Positions 1 to 8,385 of a DNA stretch of 64,000 nt are shown here, in pieces. A program made the position numbers and the translations under genes. The stretch covers positions 806,001 through 870,000 of the forward strand of contig NZ_CP012543.1 of NCBI RefSeq assembly GCF_004803795.1, given 5' to 3'. Position 1 is the stretch's first letter, and every line of letters starts with the position of its first letter. The notes under the pieces were generated by a model, which saw nothing but the letters and a program-made list of their open reading frames with translations, was not told the DNA's origin and did not search any database. The DNA is from Campylobacter rectus (lineage in GTDB: Bacteria; Campylobacterota; Campylobacteria; Campylobacterales; Campylobacteraceae).

Positions 1-1
1 A

Positions 2-1354
2 GAGGACGTTTTGATAGATAGCTTTAAGATCCGCGAGGACAAGGTGGATTTTGAACTGCTTGATGCCGATGAAGCCGCTAAGATCGATGGTATGTTAAAA
101 GATATCAAGGGGCTTGACGTGCAAAAAGACGGTCTAAAATACTCGGTCGGCTTAACCGACGCCGAGAAAGCCGAAACTATCGAATACGCGATAAATCAAG
201 CGGTCGAAACTATCAGAAACCGCCTCGATCAGTTCGGTCTGGCCGAGCCTACGGTAGCAAGACAGGGCAAGGATAATATCCTAGTCGAGCTTCCTGGCAT
301 CAAAACCGTAGCCGACGAGCAGCGCGCACGCGATCTCATCGCAAAAGCCGCGCACCTCCAGCTGATGGCCGTCGATGAAAAACGCCAGTCGCAAGCCGGC
401 TCGATGAGCAAGGCCGAAGCCGAGAGCTACGGCGACATCATCTATCCGGACGTCAAAAACGAGCAGATAAAATATATCGTAAAAAACGTCCCGGTTCTTG
501 ACGGCGCGATGCTAACGGACGCTAGAGTGGCCTTTGATCAGCGCACGAACTCGCCTATCATCAGCTTTACTCTAAACGCTGAAGGGGCTAGGATATTTGG
601 CGATTTTACGGGCGCAAACGTCGGCAAGCGCCTAGCTATCGTGCTTGACGGCAAGGTGTATTCGGCTCCTTCGATAAACGAGCGAATCGGCGGCGGAAGC
701 GGTCAGATAAGCGGCGGCTTTAGCGTCGAGGAGGCTCACGACGTAGCCATCGCGCTTAGAAGCGGCGCTCTTTTGGCGCCCGTAAAGATGCTGGAAAAAC
801 GCAGTATCGGACCAAGTCTGGGGGCCGACAGCATAAATCAATCTATGATCGCGCTAGCCTCGGCTTCGGTTTTGGTGGTGCTGTTTATGATAGCTTATTA
901 CGGATTTAGCGGTATTTTGGCAAATATCGCGCTCACGGCGAATATTTTGATATTAGTCGCCGTGATGGCGATGTTTGGCGCGGCTCTAACGCTACCGGGA
1001 ATGGCGGGCATAGTGCTAACCATCGGCATGGCGGTAGATGCAAACGTGATCATAAACGAGCGTATCAGAGAGCTGCTACGCGACGGAGTCGGTATCGCAA
1101 CGAGCGTAAAAAGGGGCTATGAAAACGCGATGAGCGCGATAATAGACGCAAATTTGACCACGCTCATCACCTCGGTCGTGCTTTACGCCTACGGCACGGG
1201 ACCGGTCAAGGGCTTTGCCGTGACGATGGGTATAGGTATCATCGCTTCGATGATAACGGCGATCCTGGGCACTCACGGGATGTTTGATACTGTCGTGAAT
1301 AAAATAGAAAAAAGCGGTAACACGCGGTTTTGGTTCGGTTACAAAAGGGTATAA
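2..1354 (+). CDS. secD: Protein translocase subunit SecD (5' end outside window)
   Basis: SecD works with SecF in the inner membrane, using the proton-motive force to help complete Sec-dependent export. The frame is open to the left edge, so the first ~75 residues (first membrane helix and start of the periplasmic region) are missing compared with the usual ~520 residues. Visible are the periplasmic P1 region, the SecD/F signature around nt 540-830 (FTLNAEGARIFGDFT, then RSGALLAPVKMLEKRSIGPS) and five C-terminal membrane helices, including the GMAVDANVIINERIRE motif near nt 1027-1075 that carries the functional Asp and Arg. The stop is immediately followed by the secF ATG, so the two are surely cotranscribed. 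Confidence 0.97.
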   Translation, partial: EDVLIDSFKIREDKVDFELLDADEAAKIDGMLKDIKGLDVQKDGLKYSVGLTDAEKAETIEYAINQAVETIRNRLDQFGLAEPTVARQGKDNILVELPGIKTVADEQRARDLIAKAAHLQLMAVDEKRQSQAGSMSKAEAESYGDIIYPDVKNEQIKYIVKNVPVLDGAMLTDARVAFDQRTNSPIISFTLNAEGARIFGDFTGANVGKRLAIVLDGKVYSAPSINERIGGGSGQISGGFSVEEAHDVAIALRSGALLAPVKMLEKRSIGPSLGADSINQSMIALASASVLVVLFMIAYYGFSGILANIALTANILILVAVMAMFGAALTLPGMAGIVLTIGMAVDANVIINERIRELLRDGVGIATSVKRGYENAMSAIIDANLTTLITSVVLYAYGTGPVKGFAVTMGIGIIASMITAILGTHGMFDTVVNKIEKSGNTRFWFGYKRV

Positions 1355-2326
1355 ATGCAATTTTTCTCGAAGGTAAATGTTTATAATTTTATGGGCAAGC
1401 GCTATATCGCGCTAGCTTTTTCGGCGATACTGTTTTTCGGTTCGCTTTTTTTGATAGCGACGAAGGGTTTTAACTACGGTATCGACTTTTCCGGCGGTAC
1501 GCTCATCCAGGTGAAATACGATAGCGCGGTATCGCTGGATAAAATTCGCGCGGCTTTGGCAAAAGACGAAGCCTATAAAAATGCGAGCGTTACGGAGTTT
1601 GGCTCGGCGGAGGAAGTTACGATTAGATTTTCGGGAGCGAACTCAAATTTAGGCAGCGACGTCGGAGCTAGCGTGGCCGAGCTTTTAAAAGATACGGGTA
1701 AATTTGAGATCCGCCGCACCGACGTGGTAGGACCCAAAGTCGGCGACGAGCTACGCGAAAAAGGCGTAATGGCGCTTGCGATCTCGCTCGTAGGTATTTT
1801 GATTTATATCGCGTTTAGGTTTGAGTGGAGATTTGCGATGGCGGCGGTGGCATCGGAGGTGCACGACGTCGTGATCACGATGGGAGCGATCAGCTTTTTT
1901 GCTATCGACGTAAATTTGGACACTTTAGCGGCGATCCTCACTGTCATAGGTTACTCGCTAAACGATACGATCATAGTCTTTGACCGTATCAGAGAAAATA
2001 TAAAAACCAGCAAGAGCACGCAACTCGACGCAATCATAAACGAATCGGTCTCCGCGACGCTAACTAGAACGATACTTACCTCGTGCACTACGCTCATCAC
2101 GGTCGTCGTGCTATTTTTGTTCGGCGGAGATATGATACACGGATTTTCTTTAGCGCTGATAGTGGGCATCGTCATCGGCACTCTAAGCTCGATATTCGTT
2201 GCCGCGCCTATGCTTTTGTGGTTCAAATTTAGCGTGGAGAAGTATCGCGCGATGGAAGCTGAAAAGGCGCGCATCCAAAGAGAGAAAGACAAGCAGCGCG
2301 CGATGTTTGAAAAAGGCACTATATAA
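1355..2326 (+). CDS. secF: Protein translocase subunit SecF
   Basis: SecF is the partner of SecD in the SecDF-YajC export motor. The 323 residues are a normal family length. Features seen: an N-terminal helix, the GIDFSGGT motif at residues ~42-49, a short periplasmic domain, and the C-terminal helix bundle with SLNDTIIVFDRIREN near nt 1952-1996, the SecF counterpart of the SecD Asp/Arg helix. The ATG directly abuts the secD stop, which suggests translational coupling. The C-terminus is a charged cytoplasmic tail rich in Lys, Arg and Glu. Nine bases separate it from the next gene. Confidence 0.97.
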   Translation: MQFFSKVNVYNFMGKRYIALAFSAILFFGSLFLIATKGFNYGIDFSGGTLIQVKYDSAVSLDKIRAALAKDEAYKNASVTEFGSAEEVTIRFSGANSNLGSDVGASVAELLKDTGKFEIRRTDVVGPKVGDELREKGVMALAISLVGILIYIAFRFEWRFAMAAVASEVHDVVITMGAISFFAIDVNLDTLAAILTVIGYSLNDTIIVFDRIRENIKTSKSTQLDAIINESVSATLTRTILTSCTTLITVVVLFLFGGDMIHGFSLALIVGIVIGTLSSIFVAAPMLLWFKFSVEKYRAMEAEKARIQREKDKQRAMFEKGTI

Positions 2327-2335
2327 GGAGAAGCG

Positions 2336-2674
2336 ATGAACTGGGGCAAGGTTATTTATATATTTTTCGCGCTTATGAGTCTGACGACGACGGCAGGGTT
2401 TTTGTATGATAAAAACGAGATTGCGCTATTTGTAGCGGCGAGCGTAAATTTGATCTCGACGCTGTTAAAAATCGGCGTTAAAAACATATTTGCCGCCGAG
2501 CTTTTTGCTAGCTCGCTGGTGGCGGATTTGCACCTCATACCCGCCTTTGCGCTGCTTCAGATAAACGGCGACACGCATATAGCTTATTCGCTAGCTATCG
2601 GCGCCGCGATAGCAAACGTCTTTTCGCTAGCGCTTGTTTTGGTCGAGTCCAGCAAAACGCAAGAAGAATTTTAG
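2336..2674 (+). CDS. Small integral membrane protein (DUF6394-like)
   Basis: A 112-residue hydrophobic protein with about four predicted membrane segments (residues ~5-22, 28-47, 52-73, 82-105) and a short charged tail. GGAGAAGC just before the ATG is a good ribosome site. I recall this small family (DUF6394) from Campylobacter and relatives between secF and leuS, but no function is known to me. Its place in the secDF run would fit a membrane-biogenesis role, but that is only position-based inference. Confidence 0.75.
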   Translation: MNWGKVIYIFFALMSLTTTAGFLYDKNEIALFVAASVNLISTLLKIGVKNIFAAELFASSLVADLHLIPAFALLQINGDTHIAYSLAIGAAIANVFSLALVLVESSKTQEEF

Positions 2675-2682
2675 GAGCAAAA

Positions 2683-5154
2683 ATGAGTGAAATTTTAAAA
2701 TACGAGCCCTCGAAAATAGAGAAAAAATGGCAGGAAATTTGGAATAAAAGCGGCGAATTCGAACCGAAAGACGACTATAGCCTACCTAAAAAATATATCC
2801 TAAGTATGTTTCCATATCCTAGCGGACGCATCCATATGGGGCACGTTCGAAACTACACCATCGGCGACGCGCTGGCTCGCTACTACCGCAAGCGCGGCTA
2901 CAACGTCCTTCATCCGATCGGCTTTGATAGCTTCGGTATGCCGGCCGAAAACGCTGCGATAAAGCACAAAATACATCCTAAAATTTGGACCTACGAAAAT
3001 ATCGATTATATGCGCGGCGAGCTTGAGGCGCTGGGGCTTAGCTTTTCTAAAAAGCGCGAATTTGCGACTTCCGATCCGCTTTATACCAAATTTGAGCAAG
3101 AATTTTTCATCAAAATGTATGAAAAAGGACTGGTTTACCGTAAAAGCGCGGTCGTAAATTGGTGCGAATTCGACCAAACCGTGCTTGCTAACGAGCAGGT
3201 CGAGGACGGATGCTGCTGGAGATGCGGTAACGCCGTCATACAGCGCGAGCTACCGGGCTACTATCTAAAGATCACCGACTACGCGCAAGAGCTGCTGGAC
3301 GACCTAAAGCGCCTTGAGGGCAAATGGCCGTCTCAAGTGCTCACGATGCAGGAAAACTGGATCGGCAAGAGCTTTGGGCTTGAGTTTAAATTTGAGCTTG
3401 ACGAGGAGTCGAAAGGGATTTTAGAGGGCGGCGAGCAGATAGACGGCTTTGAGGTATTTACGACGCGCCCGGACACGATTTACGGCGTTAGCTATACGGC
3501 GTTAGCTCCTGAGCACAAGATCGTAAAAAGGATACTTGATAGCGGAAAGCTTGAGGCGGCCAAAGCCGAGAGAATCAGGAAAATTTTAAACCAAAGCCCG
3601 CGTGAACGCCAAGCTAGCGAAAAAGACGGACTGTATTTGGGTATAAACGTCTTGCATCCGCTAACCGGAGAAAAAGTGCCCGTCTGGGTGGCGAATTTCG
3701 TCCTGGCGGACTACGGTAGCGGCGCGGTTATGGCGGTGCCTGCTCACGATGAGCGCGACTATGAGTTTGCTAGCAAATTTGGCCTACCGATAAAGCAAGT
3801 GATTAAACCTGCGCAGGGTGAATTTGAGGACGCTAAAGCATTTACCGAGTATGGAATTTCCATAAATTCGCCGCTCATAAACGGTCTTGGCAGCGAAGAG
3901 GCCAAACTAAAAATCATAGAAAAATTTGAAGCGGATAAGATCGGCAAACGCGTCGTAAATTTTAAAATCCGCGATTGGGGTATCTCTAGGCAGCGCTACT
4001 GGGGCGCGCCGATACCTATAGTGCACTGTAAGTGCTGCGGCGTCGTGCCTGAAAAGATCGAAAATTTACCGGTTACTTTGCCCGACGACGTGCAGATAAC
4101 CGGCGAAGGAAATCCGCTCGATAAACACGAGAGCTGGAAGCACGTAAAGTGCCCGAAATGCGGCGGCGAAGCTATCCGCGAAACCGATACGATGGATACG
4201 TTTTTTGAGAGTAGTTGGTATTTCGCCAGATACGCGAGCGACGAAAAAACGTGGCAGGAGCGCGCATTTGACGCTAAAAGCGTGAATTATTGGATGAACG
4301 TGGATCAGTATATCGGCGGCATCGAGCATGCGATCTTGCACCTGCTTTACGCGAGGTTTTTCCAAAAGGCCTTGCGAGATCTGAGTTACCTCAGAGACGA
4401 CGAGCCGTTTGAGCGGCTGCTAACCCAAGGTATGGTGCTAAAAGACGGCAAAAAAATGAGCAAAAGCAAGGGCAACGTGGTCGATCCCGATGACATTATC
4501 AACAAATACGGCGCCGATACGGCGAGGCTTTTTATCCTTTTTGCCGCGCCTCCGCAAAAAGAGCTTGAGTGGAACGACAGCGCGGTCGAGGGTGCGTTTA
4601 GATTTATAAACCGCTTGTACGAACGAAGCGCGGGCATAAAAAAATGCACGCAAATCCCGCAGATAGCGCACGCAAATTTGAGCAAAGAAGAAAAATACGC
4701 ACGTATGAAAGTTTATGAGGCGCTTAAAAAATCAAGCGACGTTTATGAGGAAAATTTTACCTTTAATACCTTAATCGCCGCCTGCATGGAGGCTCTAAAC
4801 GCCGTAAATGCGCAGGATAATCAGGATGTAACGACGGAAGCCTTTTTTATCATCTTAAATTTGCTCGAGCCTATCGTGCCGCATGTCGCAAACGAGCTTA
4901 GCGAGCAGCTATTCGGTAGGGCGAATTTTACGAAAATAGAAATTTTAGACGAGGTTTTTGAAAAAGATAGCTTAAATTTAGCTATCACCGTTAATGGCAA
5001 AAGACGCGGCGAATTTGAAGTCCCGAGCAGCGCAAGCGAGGACGAGGTTTTGGCCCTAGCCGGGCAATGTGCGGCTAAATGGCTGGAAGGAAAAGAGATA
5101 ATCAAACAAATTTACGTGAGCGGCAAGCTCGTAAATTTCGTAATAAAAGGCTAA
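2683..5154 (+). CDS. leuS: Leucyl-tRNA synthetase
   Basis: Class I aminoacyl-tRNA synthetase charging tRNA-Leu in the cytoplasm. At 823 residues it is a full-length bacterial LeuRS. The HIGH-type signature appears as [14 protein letters not shown] at residues ~44-57; the KMSKS loop is at residues ~590-595. Between them lie the CP1 editing domain (TTRPDTIYG at ~265, [13 protein letters not shown] at ~349) and a zinc-binding-like Cys set (CKCCG and CPKCGG at ~447-495). The anticodon-binding and C-terminal domains follow. ATG start with GGAGC upstream, nine bases after the preceding stop. Confidence 0.98.
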   Translation: MSEILKYEPSKIEKKWQEIWNKSGEFEPKDDYSLPKKYILSMFPYPSGRIHMGHVRNYTIGDALARYYRKRGYNVLHPIGFDSFGMPAENAAIKHKIHPKIWTYENIDYMRGELEALGLSFSKKREFATSDPLYTKFEQEFFIKMYEKGLVYRKSAVVNWCEFDQTVLANEQVEDGCCWRCGNAVIQRELPGYYLKITDYAQELLDDLKRLEGKWPSQVLTMQENWIGKSFGLEFKFELDEESKGILEGGEQIDGFEVFTTRPDTIYGVSYTALAPEHKIVKRILDSGKLEAAKAERIRKILNQSPRERQASEKDGLYLGINVLHPLTGEKVPVWVANFVLADYGSGAVMAVPAHDERDYEFASKFGLPIKQVIKPAQGEFEDAKAFTEYGISINSPLINGLGSEEAKLKIIEKFEADKIGKRVVNFKIRDWGISRQRYWGAPIPIVHCKCCGVVPEKIENLPVTLPDDVQITGEGNPLDKHESWKHVKCPKCGGEAIRETDTMDTFFESSWYFARYASDEKTWQERAFDAKSVNYWMNVDQYIGGIEHAILHLLYARFFQKALRDLSYLRDDEPFERLLTQGMVLKDGKKMSKSKGNVVDPDDIINKYGADTARLFILFAAPPQKELEWNDSAVEGAFRFINRLYERSAGIKKCTQIPQIAHANLSKEEKYARMKVYEALKKSSDVYEENFTFNTLIAACMEALNAVNAQDNQDVTTEAFFIILNLLEPIVPHVANELSEQLFGRANFTKIEILDEVFEKDSLNLAITVNGKRRGEFEVPSSASEDEVLALAGQCAAKWLEGKEIIKQIYVSGKLVNFVIKG

Positions 5155-5157
5155 ATT

Positions 5158-5691
5158 TTGAAAATAAAAATTTTACTGTTTTTGGCGGCTTTTATCTTGG
5201 CCGGATGCGGCTATAAGCCCGTCTCAAAGATCACGAACGACATAATGGGCGAGCGCGTCTACGTAAATGTGCTGATAAGCAAAGAAGAGCCTAAAAACAG
5301 CGTCTGGATCAAAGATAGCGTGTTTGAGGGTATCGTGACAAGGCTGGGCAAACGCATAAGCTACGATAAAAACGAGCCTACGAGGATAATCGTCTCGATA
5401 AAATCGGTCAGCTATCAGCCGCTACTTTACGACGAGCACGGCTATGTGACTTCATATAAAGCGCTTTTGACGTTAAATTTCGATACCGGGCTAAAAGACG
5501 GCAAGACGCTATCCGTGACGACTTCGGGCGAGCATGATTTTACAGTCTCACAAAAGGTAAGAAACACCAGATACGCAGACGGCGTTATTAGCGAAAGCGA
5601 TAAATATAACGCCATAAAAGTGGCTTCGCAAGAGGCTTTTGACGAATATATCGCAGTGCTTGCGGTAAGGGGGCTAAAAAATGGCAATTAG
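5158..5691 (+). CDS. lptE: LPS-assembly lipoprotein LptE-like
   Basis: A 177-residue lipoprotein. Residues 1-16 are a signal peptide ending in a lipobox (LAGC, Cys17). The rest is a small alpha/beta domain typical of LptE, which plugs the LptD barrel and helps insert lipopolysaccharide in the outer membrane. Sequence similarity among LptE proteins is weak, so the call leans on lipobox, length and its usual place after leuS in Campylobacter. The start is TTG, three bases after the leuS stop; there is no nearby ATG that keeps the signal peptide. It overlaps the next gene by 11 bases. Confidence 0.8.
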   Translation: MKIKILLFLAAFILAGCGYKPVSKITNDIMGERVYVNVLISKEEPKNSVWIKDSVFEGIVTRLGKRISYDKNEPTRIIVSIKSVSYQPLLYDEHGYVTSYKALLTLNFDTGLKDGKTLSVTTSGEHDFTVSQKVRNTRYADGVISESDKYNAIKVASQEAFDEYIAVLAVRGLKNGN

Positions 5692-7240
5692 CGTAAATCA
5701 GATCATCAGAGAGGCTATTCAGACGATAAAAGAGCGCGGGCTCATACTTACGCCGGATAACTATGCGGAAGTTTTTTGCGATATAGCCAAAAGAAACGGC
5801 GTTACTCTACAGGACTGCCAAAAGCTTGAAAAATATATTGCGAGGCTAAGCGATGATTTTCAAGATCAGCTAAAACAAAAAAACGTAAGGACCGTGGACG
5901 AGCTTTTTGCATTTATGGCTTCTAGGCTAAATTCGCCCGCTATGGTCGATCACTCAAAGCTCGTAGGCGCGCTCGCGACGATGAGTAAAAGAATCCTGCA
6001 AAGCATATCGGTTTTGCACGATAAAAATGCCAAAGAGCTCTCGGAAAGTAGTATGGATGCTCTAAATAGGCGGCTTGACGTAGCTACCGTAGAAAAGATA
6101 AAAGATAAGTGGTTTGACTTTTTAACCGATTACGACGATGGATTTTTAAAACGCCTTAGCCGCTATGGGGTTAAAAATTTCGATGATTTGCAAACTATCG
6201 TCGACGAGCTTGATAGCTGGGTGCCAAAAGAATCGGATAGCGAGCAAGTGTATGAAAAAATAGCCCCGCTCATAGCTACGATGTTAGAACCGTCGATCAC
6301 CGATCAAATCGGTAACGAGGTTAGAAAAATAACTAAAATTTTAAAAAGCGACCCGACGCTGCTTGCTGGTAGTCAAACCAGAGAAGATATACAAAATTTG
6401 ACCAAAAAGCGAATCGAGCTTGATAAGGCTGAAATTTTAAATAAAGTAGGAGCGCTCGACAAGGTTCTAGACGGCATAAATAACCAAGTCGTAAGCCTAA
6501 TCAGCAGCTCGTCTAAGAGCTCAAGCGAAATGCAGTTTATCAAAAATGACCTCAGCTCGATAAATTTGAACGAGGATAGCTTTGAGGGTATCAGAAGCAA
6601 AATGCTAAACATCGCCGATACGCTTGACGGCGAGGTCAAGCAGCTGGGCGATCAGATGGTAGGCGATCAAGAGACGATAAAAGAGCTGCAAGAAAAAATA
6701 AGCAAGCTGGAAGTGGAGCTTGAAAGCGCAAAATCTCAGAGCAAAGAGGACTTTTTAACAAAAACCGGAACCAAAAAAGCGCTCATTGAAGAGCTTGAGC
6801 AGATGGAACAAAAGTATAACAGATACGACAGCGATTACGGCGTTTGCTTTTTTGATATAGACCACTTTAAGCTCATTAACGACACCTACGGACACGAGGC
6901 GGGCGACGTCGTCTTGGCCGCCATAGGAAAGATGCTTAGAAAATACTCGCGCCAAGTGGATTTCGTCGGTAGATACGGCGGCGAAGAATTTGTTATTTTA
7001 TTGCCGGAAACGACCTTGGCGGATGCGATAAAATTTGCGGACAAAATGCGGGAAATCGTGCAAAATTCTAAATTTATGTATAAAGGCGAACGCATAGACG
7101 TGACGGCAAGCTGCGGCGTAGCCATCAGAAGTGAAAATACGGGCTCGTCGGTTACGATCGAAGAAGCCGACAAGATGCTCTATCAGGCAAAGCAAGGCGG
7201 CAGAAACAAGGTTATGCCGGAACTTTATAATGAATGTTAG
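5681..7240 (+). CDS. Diguanylate cyclase (GGDEF domain)
   Basis: 519 residues with no membrane segment. Residues 1-~330 are an alpha-helical, coiled-coil-rich regulatory region; ~360-515 form the GGDEF domain, which makes cyclic di-GMP from two GTP. Active-site motif GGEEF is at ~432-436, preceded by DIDHFKLINDTYGH at ~395-408. An RxxD inhibitory I-site (RQVD) lies five residues before GGEEF, so feedback by c-di-GMP is expected. No EAL domain is present. The start overlaps lptE by 11 bases and the stop overlaps folC by 7. The input signal is unknown. Confidence 0.92.
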   Translation: MAISVNQIIREAIQTIKERGLILTPDNYAEVFCDIAKRNGVTLQDCQKLEKYIARLSDDFQDQLKQKNVRTVDELFAFMASRLNSPAMVDHSKLVGALATMSKRILQSISVLHDKNAKELSESSMDALNRRLDVATVEKIKDKWFDFLTDYDDGFLKRLSRYGVKNFDDLQTIVDELDSWVPKESDSEQVYEKIAPLIATMLEPSITDQIGNEVRKITKILKSDPTLLAGSQTREDIQNLTKKRIELDKAEILNKVGALDKVLDGINNQVVSLISSSSKSSSEMQFIKNDLSSINLNEDSFEGIRSKMLNIADTLDGEVKQLGDQMVGDQETIKELQEKISKLEVELESAKSQSKEDFLTKTGTKKALIEELEQMEQKYNRYDSDYGVCFFDIDHFKLINDTYGHEAGDVVLAAIGKMLRKYSRQVDFVGRYGGEEFVILLPETTLADAIKFADKMREIVQNSKFMYKGERIDVTASCGVAIRSENTGSSVTIEEADKMLYQAKQGGRNKVMPELYNEC

Positions 7241-8385
7241 ATAATTTTTTAAAAAATAAGCCGCTTTTTTATAAGGAGATCAACCGCGCGCGTATGCCAA
7301 ACGCCTTTAAATTCGTGCAAGGCGCGTTTAAAATCCCAAAAATCATCCACGTCGTCGGCACAAACGGCAAGGGCAGCACGGGGCGATTTTTGGCGCAAAT
7401 GCTCGCTCGCGACCATAGCGTCGGACACTATACGAGCCCGCATATTTTCGAGTTTCGCGAGAGATTTTGGATAAACGGCGCCGTAGCTAGCGCAGATGCG
7501 CTCGAGACGGCTCACGAGAGGCTGATTAAAATTTTACCTCCCGAGGTCGCGCGCTCGCTTTCGTATTTCGAGTATGCGACGCTGCTTTGCGCTGTGCTTT
7601 TTGAAGGGTGCGACTTTTTCGTCTGCGAGGCGGGCGTGGGCGGCGAATTCGACGCTACGAACGTATTTAGTAAGCGTCTTAGCCTCTTTACTCCTATCGG
7701 TTTTGACCACACGGCGTTGCTTGGCGACACGCTAGAGCGGATCGCGACGACTAAATTTAACGCGATGGCGGACGTTGCCTTGATGAACGACGATATGAGT
7801 GAGCTTTGCGCCGGTATTGCGCGAAGAATCGCTGCTAAAAAAGGCGCAACGCTCAAATTTGCTTCCCAAAATTTGACCAACGATGATAAAAATGAGATTA
7901 AAATTTATGCGGAAGAATTCGGCTTGCCAGAGTTTTTGCGTTCAAATTTAACCCTTAGCTCTTCGGCGTTTAAGGAGCTCGGGTTTAGTTTAAATTTAGC
8001 AAATTTAGGCGCGCTAAGTCTTGGCGGACGCTGTGAAAAGATCGCGCCAAACGTTACTATCGACGTCGGACACAACGAGATGGCGGCGCAGGCTCTCGTG
8101 AAAAGATTTGCGGGCAAAAAGCTAAATTTGATCTTTAACGCCTTTGCCGACAAGGATATAAAAGCCGTCCTGATGGCGATCAAGCCGATCGTTAAAAAAA
8201 CTTACATCATCGAGTACGAGACGCCGGGCCGCGAGCTTGCGACGGCGCAGGTAAAAGAGGCTTTGCGCCAGCTTAATATGGAGTTTGAGGGCTTTGCGGA
8301 CGTGTGCGCGGACGAGGAGTATCTGGCGTTCGGGTCGTTTTACCTCGTGGAAGCCTTCTTGAAAAGGTACCGCGGTGCAAAGTGA
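7234..8385 (+). CDS. folC: Folylpolyglutamate/dihydrofolate synthase
   Basis: FolC adds glutamate to dihydropteroate and folates (dihydrofolate synthase and folylpolyglutamate synthase). 383 residues, a usual size in Campylobacter. The P-loop is the Mur-ligase type (HVVGTNGKGSTGRFLAQML, residues ~40-58). Other marks are the YTSPHIFEFRERFWI loop at ~69-84 and VCEAGVGGEFDATN at ~130-143 with the metal-binding Glu. The ATG lies inside the last codons of the preceding GGDEF gene, and the stop overlaps mfd by 11 bases, so it sits tightly in the operon. Confidence 0.95.
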   Translation: MLDNFLKNKPLFYKEINRARMPNAFKFVQGAFKIPKIIHVVGTNGKGSTGRFLAQMLARDHSVGHYTSPHIFEFRERFWINGAVASADALETAHERLIKILPPEVARSLSYFEYATLLCAVLFEGCDFFVCEAGVGGEFDATNVFSKRLSLFTPIGFDHTALLGDTLERIATTKFNAMADVALMNDDMSELCAGIARRIAAKKGATLKFASQNLTNDDKNEIKIYAEEFGLPEFLRSNLTLSSSAFKELGFSLNLANLGALSLGGRCEKIAPNVTIDVGHNEMAAQALVKRFAGKKLNLIFNAFADKDIKAVLMAIKPIVKKTYIIEYETPGRELATAQVKEALRQLNMEFEGFADVCADEEYLAFGSFYLVEAFLKRYRGAK